Shown here: positions 20,175-29,434 of the stretch, in pieces
Position numbering within the stretch: the first letter of the stretch is position 1
Layout of the letters: every line of letters starts with the position of its first letter
Assembly (NCBI RefSeq): GCF_019343495.1
Contig: NZ_CP072549.1
Location: 2,542,001 to 2,606,000, forward strand
Reading direction: 5' to 3'
From: Acinetobacter lwoffii
Lineage (GTDB): Bacteria; Pseudomonadota; Gammaproteobacteria; Pseudomonadales; Moraxellaceae
Length of the DNA: 64,000 nucleotides
Notes under the pieces: generated by a model
Databases searched by the model: none
Seen by the model: the letters and a program-made list of their open reading frames with translations, nothing else
What the model was told of the DNA's origin: nothing
Program-made: the position numbers and the translations under genes

Positions 20175-21131
20175 ATGAATTCTACGCAACAATGGCAAAA
20201 CGTCACTTGGTTTGAAGTGGATGAACATCAAGATGGACAACGCATCGATAATTTCCTGTTTAGTCGTCTGAAAGGTGTGCCAAAAAGCCGTATCTATCGT
20301 CTGATTCGTGAAGGCCAGGTTCGCGTCAATAAAAAACGCATTAAAGCAGAAACCAAACTCGCAATCGGTGACCAGATTCGCGTTGCGCCGATTCGTTATG
20401 AACAAAAAGATGAGACCGCGGCACCTGTTTCCGACAAAGTGGCACAAGGCTTATTGGCCCGTGTGATTTATGAAGATGAAGGTCTGATGGTTGTAAATAA
20501 GCCATCCGGGATTGCCGTGCATGGCGGTAGCGGTGTGGCCTATGGCCTGATTGAAGGCTTACGTGCAGCAACCGGTAAAAAGTATCTGGAACTGATTCAC
20601 CGGATTGACCGTGATACTTCCGGTCTGGTGATGATTTCCAAAAAGCGTAGCGTGTTGAAAACATTACAAGATATGTTGCGTGAACATAAAATCAAAAAAA
20701 CCTATGCCGCTGTAGTAAAAGGGCAGGTCAGTCTGGATAAACAGCTGATTGATGCACCTTTACATCGTTACGAGCTGGCCAATGGTGAACGTCGTGTCTG
20801 CGTGTCCCCGAAAGAAGGTAAAGAGTCTAAAACCCAGTGGAATGTGCAGGAACGTTTTATGCATGCCACACTGGTGTATGCATCTCCGCTTTCTGGTCGT
20901 ACCCATCAGATTCGTGTTCATGGTTTGAGTATTGGTCATCCGCTAGTAGGCGATGAAAAGTATGGTCATGAAACAGAATATCGTGGGCCAAAACCACGCC
21001 GTTTGTGTTTACATGCAATGCGTCTGGACATTCCGGGCTATCCAGCAATTGAAGCACCATTGCCAGAAGATATGCAGAGTCTGGTGGCGCAGTTAAGAGC
21101 GCAGAAAGCGGATAAACCGGCTGCCCAATAA
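20175..21131 (+). CDS. rluC: 23S rRNA pseudouridine synthase RluC
   Basis: RluC makes pseudouridine at positions 955, 2504 and 2580 of 23S rRNA. The 318-residue protein has an N-terminal S4 RNA-binding domain (QRIDNFLFSRLKGVPKSRIY, IREGQVRVNKKR) and the RluA-type catalytic domain with the Asp motif HRIDRDTSGLVM, followed by GRTHQIRVH and GDEKYG. The frame is open from TTG 20157, but ATG 20175 is the natural start. It is divergent from rne, a common gene order. Confidence 0.95.
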   Translation: MNSTQQWQNVTWFEVDEHQDGQRIDNFLFSRLKGVPKSRIYRLIREGQVRVNKKRIKAETKLAIGDQIRVAPIRYEQKDETAAPVSDKVAQGLLARVIYEDEGLMVVNKPSGIAVHGGSGVAYGLIEGLRAATGKKYLELIHRIDRDTSGLVMISKKRSVLKTLQDMLREHKIKKTYAAVVKGQVSLDKQLIDAPLHRYELANGERRVCVSPKEGKESKTQWNVQERFMHATLVYASPLSGRTHQIRVHGLSIGHPLVGDEKYGHETEYRGPKPRRLCLHAMRLDIPGYPAIEAPLPEDMQSLVAQLRAQKADKPAAQ

Positions 21132-21160
21132 GGACTTATTTTTTCTTTTAATAAATTTAA

Positions 21161-21241
21161 CCCACCCTCACCCTCCTTTGAAAAAGGAGGGAATTCCCCT
21201 CTTTCTTAAAGATGAGGAACATTGTTCCGCAAGAGGGGAGA
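21161..21241. repeat. REP-like palindromic element, copy A
   Basis: CCCTCCTTT and AAAGGAGGG form one hairpin (21171-21191) that runs directly into AATTCCCCTC and a second arm GAGGGGAG (21232-21240), with GGAAC/GTTCC between. The core GGAGGGAATTCCCCTC closely resembles the element at 59696-59759. It lies between rluC and the IS110-family transposase. Confidence 0.5.
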
Positions 21242-21289
21242 TTAAATTTCGAAAGAATCCTCTCCCTGAGATACCGTCTTGGTAGTCAA

Positions 21290-22480
21290 TCAGGTTTTGA
21301 GATTATTCGACCAATAAATAATCTCTTTGATAGGCAGTCTGATGTTTTAAAACGCCATAACACAGATGTATAAGCTTGCGCATTGCAGCACCTAAAGCAC
21401 ACATTTTATTTTTACCCTGGCTTAATAATCGTTGATATAAAGCTTCAATGTGTGGATTATATTTAATCGCTGTTAATGCTGACATATACAATACTGAGCG
21501 TATTTTACTGTCACCTGCTTTTGATAAGTGACTTTGCTTGTTGACTGAACTGCCAGACAACTGATGTACTGGAACCAAACCTACATATGCAGCAGCTTGA
21601 CTTGCTTTTTCAAACTTGTGCGAATGAAATAACCCCAACAGTAATAAGCCTGATCGTTCACCGATTGAAGGAATAGTTTGCAGTAATTTCAAATCCTGTT
21701 TCAATGTTGGATCTTGATCTATGTGATTATTTATTAACTTATCAATATGTTCAAGTTGCTGATTTAAATACTCAATATTCTCTTCAAGTAATTTAATCAC
21801 AACAACGGAGGTATGAGTGGACTGCGCCTTTTCAAGTCGATTCTTTTCCTGCAATAGACTACCTAGATAGACATCTCGTCTGCCTAGTAAAGCTTTTAAT
21901 AATCTGACATTTTCAGGTTCAGGCTGCCATATGATTAACTTTGCGGTGTAACCATAACGTGAAAGAGCTTCACTATCAGCTTTATCCGTTTTATTTAGCA
22001 TGGACATGCCTTTGGCAAAGGCTCTTACTCGTGAAGGATTAGCCACACAAACCTTTACACCTGCATCATATAGATAATATCCCAAATTCTCATGATAAAC
22101 CGAAGTCGCTTCCATGATTGCTGTCACTTGATCAGGTTCAATTTTAAGAGTGATGAGCCATTTGAGCAGACTGCCAAAGCCACTTTCTGTATTAGTAAAT
22201 ATTTTATTTTTTCTTTTTCCAGTCAAACCTTGAGGGAAAATGCAACAATCTATTTTGGTTTTACTGACATCAATACCTAGCATAATCATGGTGATATTCC
22301 TTGAGTTTAAGCTATGATTTTTATCCCATTAACCATCATCTTACCTTGTGAATACAGCATCAAACTGCTTAGTTACCGTTCAGAGTTGTATGAGGGATAA
22401 GGGCAAATTGTAGGTTTTATCTCAGGTTCAAATTTAAGATTTTAGCAGCACTCCAAACTCTACAATTTGCGTATAGTGGT
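21290..22480 (-). mobile_element. IS110-family insertion sequence (ends approximate)
   Basis: The transposase gene is intact. IS110 elements lack clear terminal inverted repeats and usually make no long target duplication, so the ends cannot be fixed by eye. The flanks carry complementary stretches CCTCTCCCTGA (21261-21271) and TCAGGAGAGG (22569-22578), suggesting insertion into a palindromic intergenic element. The roughly 200 bp upstream of the transposase start (22290-22480) are where IS110-group elements encode their bridge RNA. The element separates rluC from a HAD gene. Confidence 0.6.
21303..22289 (-). CDS. IS110-family transposase (DEDD recombinase)
   Basis: The 328-residue protein begins MIMLGIDVSKTKID, the first Asp of the RuvC-like DEDD catalytic fold; MEATSVYHENL and NKTDKADSEALSRYG supply further acidic positions. 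The C-terminal Transposase_20 domain reads QTIPSIGERSG, then AAAYVGLVP, LSKAGDSKIRSVLYMSALTA and CYGVLK. In the family this recombinase works with a bridge RNA to choose target and donor sites. No disruption is visible, so it is potentially active. Confidence 0.92.
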   Translation of the reverse strand: MIMLGIDVSKTKIDCCIFPQGLTGKRKNKIFTNTESGFGSLLKWLITLKIEPDQVTAIMEATSVYHENLGYYLYDAGVKVCVANPSRVRAFAKGMSMLNKTDKADSEALSRYGYTAKLIIWQPEPENVRLLKALLGRRDVYLGSLLQEKNRLEKAQSTHTSVVVIKLLEENIEYLNQQLEHIDKLINNHIDQDPTLKQDLKLLQTIPSIGERSGLLLLGLFHSHKFEKASQAAAYVGLVPVHQLSGSSVNKQSHLSKAGDSKIRSVLYMSALTAIKYNPHIEALYQRLLSQGKNKMCALGAAMRKLIHLCYGVLKHQTAYQRDYLLVE

Positions 22481-22511
22481 AGCTAATCACTATATCAATC
22501 AAGATACAAGC

Positions 22512-22559
22512 AGCACTGCTGCGCAAGTCTCCTTCTTGCACGTCGTTTAAAGCAGTGCT
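22512..22559. repeat. Long imperfect palindrome beside the IS110 element
   Basis: Outer arms AGCACTGCT (22512-22520) and AGCAGTGCT (22551-22559) enclose a nested GCAAG/CTTGC (22523-22527, 22535-22539). It could be part of the intergenic palindrome into which the IS inserted, or belong to the IS end. Confidence 0.4.
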
Positions 22560-22676
22560 TTAAACTCATTCAGGAGAGGGAACGTTACTTATTAAGTAGT
22601 AATATTGAATTAAAACTTAATTCATAATTCGACTTTATTGGTTCTTTTAGTAAAGTCATTTGCTTAAGAATGAAAA

Positions 22677-22703
22677 AAGCCCTCTCCTTGTAGGAGAGGG
22701 CTT
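22677..22703 (-). terminator. Terminator-like hairpin upstream of the HAD gene
   Basis: GCCCTCTCC (22679-22687) and GGAGAGGGC (22693-22701) form a perfect 9-bp stem with a 5-nt loop. The T run is on the minus strand, although the next gene runs on the plus strand. The arms resemble the CCTCTCC motifs around the IS110 element, so it may be another copy of a palindromic repeat. Confidence 0.5.
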
Positions 22704-22733
22704 CAAGACTGAATCAAATCTAGGAAATCTTTT

Positions 22734-23402
22734 ATGAACTCACCTGTAAAATTGGTCATTTTCGATTGGGATGGCACTTTATTTGATTCAGTCGGTCAAA
22801 TCGTGGCGAGTTTGCAGTTTGCCGCACAGCAGTTTCAGCAGCCGTTAACGGATGCAGATGCGAAAAGTATTATTGGACTGGGTTTACCTGAAGTTGCACA
22901 GCGTTTATTCCCGACAGTACCAGAATTACATACGGATATTTTGCAGGCTTATTCCGATCATTATGTTGCCAACTCATCAGGAGATTCCTGGTTTGAAGGC
23001 GTAGCGTACATGCTCGCAGATTTACAGCAGCAAGGCGTGAAGCTGGCAGTAGCCACAGGGAAAAGCCGTAAAGGTCTGGATCGTGTATTAAAACAGACGA
23101 ACAGTGAAGAGCTGTTTGTGAGTACGCGCGCAGCCAGCGAAACCCGTTCTAAACCTCATCCACTCATGTTAGAAGAAATTCTGGCGGAAACCGGTGTGCA
23201 GGCTGAACATGCCATCATGGTCGGTGATACGTCTTATGATCTGGAAATGGCGCAAAATATTGCCATGCCAAGTGTTGGTGTAGGTTATGGTGTGCATGAG
23301 CCTGAACTTTTGGCTCAATTTAATCCCGTCTGTATCGTGGATGATGTGGGTGCTTTGCATAGCGCATTGTTGGCTAAAGTCCAATGGAAACAAGCAGTTT
23401 AA
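22734..23402 (+). CDS. HAD-superfamily phosphatase (phosphoglycolate phosphatase-like)
   Basis: A 222-residue HAD subfamily IA hydrolase. Motif I is FDWDGTLFDS (nucleophile Asp10 and Asp12), motif II VATGKSRKG, motif III Lys in SKPHPLM, and motif IV MVGDTSYDLEMA. A helical cap lies between motifs I and II. In pseudomonads such a gene follows rluC directly, so the IS110 element here probably split an old rluC-HAD pair. The substrate is not readable. Confidence 0.87.
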   Translation: MNSPVKLVIFDWDGTLFDSVGQIVASLQFAAQQFQQPLTDADAKSIIGLGLPEVAQRLFPTVPELHTDILQAYSDHYVANSSGDSWFEGVAYMLADLQQQGVKLAVATGKSRKGLDRVLKQTNSEELFVSTRAASETRSKPHPLMLEEILAETGVQAEHAIMVGDTSYDLEMAQNIAMPSVGVGYGVHEPELLAQFNPVCIVDDVGALHSALLAKVQWKQAV

Positions 23403-23809
23403 TCCAGTATCTTGGTTGTAATGAAAAACAAGCAGTTCCCCGGTTTAAATTGGCTGGGGAATGCTGCAGATTTAAGCGCTGGTTCTTATCTTTTAGTCTA
23501 AAGTCGTAATTGTACTGATTTTATTCGGTCATATTATGGCAGTTATTTTGCTAAATAACGATGTGTTTTAAAAAATAAGATTTTGTTTTATTTAGTTTTT
23601 TATAAATTATTCTTATAGGTAATAGCTATAGCAAAAAATAAAATAACTATTGGCACAAACGCCGTATTTTTCCCATCCTAAAACTGTTTATTCCTATGCT
23701 CGCTCTGAGAAAGGCAGTCCATGCGGATGATCAGCCTGATCATTTTCATATGTTCTGTCCCTCTTAGATCCCGGCATAAGCCTAATTTTTGCAGTTTAAG
23801 GAAACATTG
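23403..23809 (+). promoter_or_regulatory. Promoter region of the mhpDFE operon
   Basis: About 400 AT-rich bases precede mhpD. They contain no gene. A partly symmetrical stretch around TAATAGCTATAGCA (23621-23634) is the only notable structure. The start of mhpD is fixed by AAGGAA 6 nt before ATG 23810; an in-frame TTG at 23789 is rejected. Confidence 0.4.
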
Positions 23810-24607
23810 ATGTCGAATTCTGCTGTTGTTGAATCAGTTGCACAAGCACTTCGTAGCGCTGAATTATCACAAACTGCGATTGCACCGATTCGCCCGGAAC
23901 TTGGCGGTGAAAGTGCTGACGTAGATATCGCCTATGCCGTTCAGGAAGTGAATACCGAGCGTGCTTTGTCTGAAGGTCGCCGTCTGGTGGGTCGTAAAAT
24001 TGGTTTGACGTCTAAAGTCGTTCAAGCGCAACTGGGTGTAGATCAGCCGGATTTCGGTATGTTATTTGCCGACATGGCCTATGGCGATGGTGAAGCAATT
24101 CCAGCTGGCCTTCTGATTCAGCCGAAAGTTGAAGCAGAAATCGCATTGGTGATTAACCAGGATTTAACCAAAGAAAAACACACGTATGCAGACATTATCA
24201 GCGCAACTGATTATGCACTGCCTGCAATTGAAGTGGTCGATAGCCGTATCGAAAACTGGAAAATCAGCCTGATTGATACTGTGGCGGATAACGCATCTTC
24301 TGCTGCATTTGTCTTGGGTTCTCAGCCGGTTAAGTTAGAAAAACTTGATCTTGTGAACTGCAAGATGGTGATGACGCGCGGTGAGGAAGTCGTTTCTCAA
24401 GGCGTGGGTAAAGCATGTCTGGCAAACCCATTGAATGCTGCTGTTTGGCTGGCAGATGAAATGGTACGCCGTGGTCGTCCGCTGTTAAAAGGCGACATCA
24501 TCTTGACGGGTGCCTTAGGTCCAATGGTTGTGGCTCAACCAGGTGATGAATTCAAGGTTGAAATTGAAGGCTTTGGTTCAGTAACTGCTGCATTCGCTGC
24601 TGAATAA
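23810..24607 (+). CDS. mhpD: 2-hydroxypenta-2,4-dienoate hydratase
   Basis: MhpD adds water to 2-hydroxypenta-2,4-dienoate to give 4-hydroxy-2-oxovalerate in the lower meta-cleavage pathway. The 265-residue sequence matches the hydratase/4-oxalocrotonate decarboxylase family: GRRLVGRKIGLTSKVVQ, QPDFGMLFADM, then the metal-binding acids in KVEAEIALVI and PAIEVVDSRI, and a C-terminal LGPMVVAQPGDEF. It opens an operon with mhpF and mhpE, 24 nt upstream of mhpF. Confidence 0.93.
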   Translation: MSNSAVVESVAQALRSAELSQTAIAPIRPELGGESADVDIAYAVQEVNTERALSEGRRLVGRKIGLTSKVVQAQLGVDQPDFGMLFADMAYGDGEAIPAGLLIQPKVEAEIALVINQDLTKEKHTYADIISATDYALPAIEVVDSRIENWKISLIDTVADNASSAAFVLGSQPVKLEKLDLVNCKMVMTRGEEVVSQGVGKACLANPLNAAVWLADEMVRRGRPLLKGDIILTGALGPMVVAQPGDEFKVEIEGFGSVTAAFAAE

Positions 24608-24631
24608 TCAAGATTCCAAGAGAGTACATTC

Positions 24632-25528
24632 ATGAAAAAGATTAAATGTGCAATGATCGGTCCAGGGAATATTGGTACTGATTTGCTTTATAAATTACAA
24701 CGCAGTGAATGGTTAGAGCCGGTTTGGATGGTGGGGATTGACCCAACTTCTGAAGGCCTTGCGCGTGCTGCGAAAATGGGTTTAAAAACCACGGCTGAAG
24801 GTGTAGACGGTCTTCTTCCACACGTAATCGAAGATGACATCAAAATTGCATTCGATGCAACGTCTGCATACGTACACGCAGAAAACAGCCGCAAGCTCAA
24901 TGAACTTGGCGTGCTCATGATTGACTTAACGCCTGCTGCGATTGGTCCATTTTGTGTACCACCAGTCAACCTTGAAGCATTACTACAAGCGGGCGAAGTA
25001 CCAAACGTGAACATGGTGACATGTGGCGGTCAGGCAACGATTCCGATGGTGGCTGCAGTTTCTCGCGTTCAACCAGTTGAATATGGTGAGATCATTGCAA
25101 CTGTATCGACCAAATCTGTAGGTCCTGGTACGCGTAAAAACATCGACGAATTCACACGTACCACTGCGGGTGCAATTGAGAAAGTCGGCGGCGCGAAACA
25201 GGGTAAAGCGATCATCATCATTAACCCGGCTGAGCCACCTTTAATGATGCGTGACACAGTACATTGCTTGGTTGAAGGCGAGCCGGATCAGGCAGCGATT
25301 ACTGAATCTGTACATGCCATGATCAAGGAAGTTCAAAAATACGTACCAGGTTACAAGCTTGTAAATGGTCCGGTATTTGATGGCAACCGCGTATCAATTT
25401 ACTTGGAAGTTGAAGGTCTAGGTGACTTCCTGCCGAAATACGCAGGCAACCTGGATATTATGACTGCAGCAGCTGCACGTACTGCAGAAATGTTCGCAGA
25501 ACACGTGTTCAACACCGCTGAAGCTTAA
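24632..25528 (+). CDS. mhpF: Acetaldehyde dehydrogenase (acylating)
   Basis: MhpF oxidises acetaldehyde with NAD+ and CoA to acetyl-CoA and channels its substrate from the aldolase MhpE. The 298-residue protein has the N-terminal NAD motif [15 protein letters not shown], the catalytic Cys131 in [13 protein letters not shown], and [17 protein letters not shown], all typical of BphJ/MhpF/DmpF. It is 12 nt upstream of mhpE, with an AGAG site before its ATG. Confidence 0.95.
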   Translation: MKKIKCAMIGPGNIGTDLLYKLQRSEWLEPVWMVGIDPTSEGLARAAKMGLKTTAEGVDGLLPHVIEDDIKIAFDATSAYVHAENSRKLNELGVLMIDLTPAAIGPFCVPPVNLEALLQAGEVPNVNMVTCGGQATIPMVAAVSRVQPVEYGEIIATVSTKSVGPGTRKNIDEFTRTTAGAIEKVGGAKQGKAIIIINPAEPPLMMRDTVHCLVEGEPDQAAITESVHAMIKEVQKYVPGYKLVNGPVFDGNRVSIYLEVEGLGDFLPKYAGNLDIMTAAAARTAEMFAEHVFNTAEA

Positions 25529-25540
25529 AGGAATACCAAA

Positions 25541-26560
25541 ATGTCTAAGATTATTGTTCATGATATGACTTTGCGTGATGGTATGCACCCGCAGCGCCAT
25601 CAAACGACTGTTGAGCAAATGATTGCAATTTCAACAGCACTTGATGATGCTGGCGTACCTTTAATTGAAGTAACACACGGTGACGGCCTGGGTGGTTCAT
25701 CAGTGAACTACGGTTTTGCTGCTGCAACGGATGAAGAATACTTGTCTACTGTTGTGCCACGTATGAAAAATGCAAAAATTTCTGCATTGCTTTTACCTGG
25801 TATCGGTACGGTTGACCATTTGAAAATGGCACATGAAATTGGTGTTTCTACCATTCGTGTGGCGACGCATTGTACTGAAGCGGATTGTTCTGAACAGCAC
25901 ATCACCGCTGCACGTAAACTAGAAATGGACACCGTCGGTTTCTTGATGCTGGCGCATATGGCAACACCTGAAAAATTGCTTGAAGAAGCAAACAAGATGG
26001 TGTCTTACGGTGCAAACTGTATTTATGTGACAGATTCAGCAGGTTACATGCTTCCTCAAGACGTGATCGACCGTGTGGGTCACTTACGTCAACACTTGGA
26101 TTCAAGCATTGAGCTTGGTTTCCATGGTCACCACAACTTAGGTATGGGTGTATCGAATACTGTTGCTGCGGTTCAAGCAGGTGCAGTACGTGTTGACTTG
26201 GCATCTGCTGGTCTTGGTGCTGGCGCTGGTAACACACCACTTGAGCTGTTTATCGCTGTGGCAAACCGTATGGGTATGGACACTGGCGTTGACTTGTTCA
26301 AAGTGCAAGACGTTGCTGAAGATCTAGTGATTCCAATGATGCACAACCCGATTCGTGCCGACCGTGATGCGGCAACTTTAGGTTATGCGGGTGTTTACTC
26401 GTCATTCCTGTTATTTGCTAAACGTGCTGAAGCGAAATATGGCGTATCTGCGCGTGAAATCCTGATGGAACTTGGTCGCCGTGGTACGGTAGGTGGTCAG
26501 GAAGACATGATTGAAGACCTGGCATTAACCATGTCTAAAGCTCGTGAGTTACAAGCTTAA
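25541..26560 (+). CDS. mhpE: 4-hydroxy-2-oxovalerate aldolase
   Basis: MhpE splits 4-hydroxy-2-oxovalerate into pyruvate and acetaldehyde and forms a channelling complex with MhpF. The 339 residues fit the DmpG/BphI/MhpE class: metal and catalytic motif [15 protein letters not shown] near the N-terminus, the metal histidines in [11 protein letters not shown], and [14 protein letters not shown]. The C-terminal communication domain follows. A strong terminator ends the mhpDFE unit. Confidence 0.95.
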   Translation: MSKIIVHDMTLRDGMHPQRHQTTVEQMIAISTALDDAGVPLIEVTHGDGLGGSSVNYGFAAATDEEYLSTVVPRMKNAKISALLLPGIGTVDHLKMAHEIGVSTIRVATHCTEADCSEQHITAARKLEMDTVGFLMLAHMATPEKLLEEANKMVSYGANCIYVTDSAGYMLPQDVIDRVGHLRQHLDSSIELGFHGHHNLGMGVSNTVAAVQAGAVRVDLASAGLGAGAGNTPLELFIAVANRMGMDTGVDLFKVQDVAEDLVIPMMHNPIRADRDAATLGYAGVYSSFLLFAKRAEAKYGVSAREILMELGRRGTVGGQEDMIEDLALTMSKARELQA

Positions 26561-26589
26561 TTTTTAATGCCGTGGTATTAAAATAAGTC

Positions 26590-26625
26590 CAATAAAAAAG
26601 CATCCGATTCGGATGCTTTTTTATT
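26590..26625 (+). terminator. Intrinsic terminator of mhpDFE
   Basis: AAAAAGCATCC (26595-26605) and GGATGCTTTTT (26611-26621) form an 11-bp stem with loop GATTC and a T run. Confidence 0.92.
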
Positions 26626-26989
26626 ATGAAGTAGATTTAATAATATAATAAAACTCTGATCTCAGATATTTTAGTTATAGTGTTATGTGAAGATTATTTT
26701 AGTTTAATTTTTTCCTTAAACATAAAAACGATAAATAAAAAATATTATCTTAAAGTTTTTAAAAAAATTGCGCTTATTAATAAAGGAAACAGAAATTTGA
26801 ATTAAATATCTGGTCAAATTTTTATTTTCATTAATCGGTTTAAAATCTAAGAGATTGAGTGCTTAAATCTGGGCCCGGAATATGCAGAGCTAAAAGAGCA
26901 AAAGTTTAATACTGTGGTCGGATTTTTTATTTAAACCGACTTGCGCATGATGGCGGCATGGATTTTATCAGCTGAATGGGGAACTCATC
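26626..26989 (+). promoter_or_regulatory. Upstream region of the porin gene
   Basis: About 360 very AT-rich bases with no gene. A short dyad GTCGG/CCGAC (26917-26921 and 26936-26940) lies about 50 bp before the porin start and could be an operator. GGGGAA stands 6 nt before the ATG. Confidence 0.35.
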
Positions 26990-28252
26990 ATGCGTCGTCA
27001 CAATTTATGGATTGCAATGCTTGCTGCGACAGCAACTTTAGGGACAACTGCAACGAATGCAGACTTTATTGACGACAGCAATGTTCAACTCAAATTTAAA
27101 AACTTTTATCTAGACCGTCAGTATCAAGATGACTATTCATCACGTAACTGGGGTTCTTGGTCACAAGGGGTGACTTTGGATGCCAAGTCCGGTTATCACG
27201 ATATCGGTGGTGGTGTGCAGGTTGGTGCTGATGTACTGGTGCAACATGCAGTCAAACTCAACGGCCATGATAAAAATCCGGACTGGGTTTTACCGCACGA
27301 TGGCAAAGAATCAAAAGATCATTTCGGTAAAGTCGGCGCGACCTTAAAAGCCAAAGTTTCACAAACTGAGCTGAAAGTCGGCGAGTTATTGCCTGTATCT
27401 CCAGTCTTGGTATTCGATCCATCCCGTCAGTTATTAACGACTTATAGTGGCGCTTGGTTAGAGTCTAAAGACCTTAAGGATACCAAGTTAACTCTGGCGT
27501 ATATTGATGGTATTAACAACCGTTATGACAACCAGTTCCGTGACTTAACTAAATTTGCTCCACCAAGTTTCTATGATACGGGTGCTGAAGCTGATGGCAT
27601 GTGGATTGCGGGTGTAGACCACCAACTCACTAAAGAAGTAGGTGCGAGCTACTGGTATGCCGATGTTCAAGACATTTATCAACAGCATTATCTAGGTGTC
27701 AATTACAAAACTGCGCTTGGTGAAAAAACCAAATTAGATAGCCATATTCGTTACTTCGATAACTCGGAGTCAGGTGACAAGCTGTATGGTGAGATCGATA
27801 ACCAGGCTGTGTCTGTCGCCGCAAAAGTGAATCATGGTGCACATAGCGTAGGTGTGGGTTACCAGCAAATGTTTAGTGATAGCGCATTCCCGACATTGGG
27901 TGGCTGGGTGCCACAGCCTTATCTGGCGAACTGGGGGGTAGCGACCTTTACCGCGCCAGAAGAAAAGTCATGGAGTGTTTCTTATGGCTATGACTTCTCT
28001 GAAATGGGTGCAAAAGGCTTAAACGCAACAGCCGTATATTTCAAAGGTTATGATCAGAAAGGTACTGGGGCGTATCAAGGTCAGAACTTCAATACGGATG
28101 AAGTGAATGCCATCGTGAACTACACTGTGCCAGAAGGTAAATTAAAAGGTTTGGGTGTACAGGCGATGTATATTGATGTGAATTTTGCCAATCCAGCAAA
28201 ACCAGACCTGCAAGAATACCGTGTCGCCACCACTTATACGCATAAATTCTAA
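26990..28252 (+). CDS. OprD-family outer-membrane porin
   Basis: A 420-residue protein with a Sec signal peptide (MRRHNLWIAMLAATATLG...NA) and an amphipathic beta-strand pattern ending in an aromatic C-terminus (THKF), as required for barrel assembly. The start NVQLKFKNFYLDRQY, the NWGSWSQGVTLDAKSGY segment and GVGYQQMFSDSAFP are typical of OprD/OpdK substrate-specific porins. Members take up small carboxylates, including aromatic acids. Its place between mhpE and mhpC suggests uptake of the arylpropionate substrate, which is inference. Confidence 0.9.
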   Translation: MRRHNLWIAMLAATATLGTTATNADFIDDSNVQLKFKNFYLDRQYQDDYSSRNWGSWSQGVTLDAKSGYHDIGGGVQVGADVLVQHAVKLNGHDKNPDWVLPHDGKESKDHFGKVGATLKAKVSQTELKVGELLPVSPVLVFDPSRQLLTTYSGAWLESKDLKDTKLTLAYIDGINNRYDNQFRDLTKFAPPSFYDTGAEADGMWIAGVDHQLTKEVGASYWYADVQDIYQQHYLGVNYKTALGEKTKLDSHIRYFDNSESGDKLYGEIDNQAVSVAAKVNHGAHSVGVGYQQMFSDSAFPTLGGWVPQPYLANWGVATFTAPEEKSWSVSYGYDFSEMGAKGLNATAVYFKGYDQKGTGAYQGQNFNTDEVNAIVNYTVPEGKLKGLGVQAMYIDVNFANPAKPDLQEYRVATTYTHKF

Positions 28253-28264
28253 TACCCGTATATT

Positions 28265-28298
28265 TTAAAAGCAGTCAGTCTTCTGGCTGCTTTTTGGT
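28265..28298 (+). terminator. Intrinsic terminator of the porin gene
   Basis: AAAAGCAGTCAG and CTGGCTGCTTTT (28267-28296) form a stem with one G-T wobble and loop TCTT, followed by T. Confidence 0.85.
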
Positions 28299-28538
28299 TT
28301 AAGCGTTCCATTGTTGCATTAAAGGCTTAGATTGAGTAGGGTTTTATTTTAAATTGATATATAAAACAAATACTTAAATTATATCTATTTTGTAGGGTGC
28401 AATCGTAATTTTGTATCAGTTTGCTGCGGCTGAGCGGTTAATATAAGGGTGTACACAAGTCATTTTAATGAGTCAACTTGACGTCGAATTCTTGAAAATA
28501 GAGGGACACGCAAGCGAAAGACTGTAAGAGGAAGCAAT

Positions 28539-29399
28539 ATGAGCACTGTTCAAATCCCTGACTATCAAACAGATCCATTCTTTGGCTTAGAAGACAAATG
28601 GATTGAAACTGCTGAAGGCGAGTTGACCCATTACCACGAAATTGGTGAAGGTACGCCTATTCTATTTTTACACGGTTCAGGTACAGGTGTATCGGCCGCG
28701 GCAAACTGGTGGTTAAACCTGCCACAAATTGGTGAGCAAGCGCGTTGTATCGCGATTGATACCATTGGTTATGGCCAAACTGTGGTTGCACCGGGTACTG
28801 AATATGGTATCCGTGCCTGGGTAGATCATGCGATCCGTACGCTAGATGCTTTGGGTATCGAAAAAACCTGGTTGGTCGGTAACTCTCTGGGTGGCTGGTT
28901 AGCATTCCAGATGGCATTGGATTATCCAGATCGTATTTTGGGTATCGTGTCTATGGGTACGGGCGGTGCGAAACAGACAGCTGCACTTAAAGCTCACGCA
29001 AACCCAGTTCTTACAGAAGAAGGAATCAAGAAAACCCTTTCTATGTTTGTCGTAAACAAAGACCTGATTACTGATGAACTGGTAAAAGTACGTTTTGCTT
29101 CTGCTGCAAATGACTATGCATCAAATCGTTTAATGGATGTGGTTGGCGCACGTGACCGTGACCGTTTCGAATTCCCATTAGACTTCGAAAAAATGAAAGA
29201 CATTACTGTGCCTGTACTATTGATTCATGGTACGCAAGACGTGGTGATTCCGGTTTCTCGTACTTGGGACATCCTGAACATCGTGCCAAATGCTGATGCA
29301 CATATCTTCAGCCAATGTGGTCACTGGTCTCAAGTTGAAAAAGCAGATGAGTTCAACACTGTGATCAAAAACTACTTGGCTGTACACGGCGTAAAATAA
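28539..29399 (+). CDS. mhpC: 2-hydroxy-6-oxononadienedioate hydrolase (C-C bond hydrolase)
   Basis: MhpC hydrolyses the meta-ring-fission product of 2,3-dihydroxyphenylpropionate to 2-hydroxypentadienoate and succinate. The 286-residue alpha/beta hydrolase has the oxyanion loop LHGSGTGVSAAANW, nucleophile Ser116 in VGNSLGGW, Asp234 in HGTQDVVIP and His262 in CGHWSQVEKADEF. A good AAGAGGAAG site precedes the ATG. It has its own 285-bp upstream region, so it is transcribed separately from the porin. The terminator behind it is split by an IS4-family element. Confidence 0.93.
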   Translation: MSTVQIPDYQTDPFFGLEDKWIETAEGELTHYHEIGEGTPILFLHGSGTGVSAAANWWLNLPQIGEQARCIAIDTIGYGQTVVAPGTEYGIRAWVDHAIRTLDALGIEKTWLVGNSLGGWLAFQMALDYPDRILGIVSMGTGGAKQTAALKAHANPVLTEEGIKKTLSMFVVNKDLITDELVKVRFASAANDYASNRLMDVVGARDRDRFEFPLDFEKMKDITVPVLLIHGTQDVVIPVSRTWDILNIVPNADAHIFSQCGHWSQVEKADEFNTVIKNYLAVHGVK

Positions 29400-29414
29400 G
29401 CTCGATGTAGTTTT

Positions 29415-29434
29415 AAAAAGGGATGGCTTCGGTC
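29415..29434 (+). terminator. Left half of the mhpC terminator, interrupted by IS
   Basis: AAAAAGGGATGGCTTCGGTC here and TCATCCTTTTTT at 30713-30724 combine, once the IS and one target copy are removed, into the stem GGATGGC/GTCATCC with a UUCG loop and U tract. The left half alone cannot form the hairpin. Confidence 0.7.
29424..29434. repeat. Target-site duplication, left copy (IS4-family element)
   Basis: TGGCTTCGGTC, 11 bp, is repeated exactly at 30704-30714. The length is within the 9-12 bp usual for IS4-family insertions. Confidence 0.9.
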
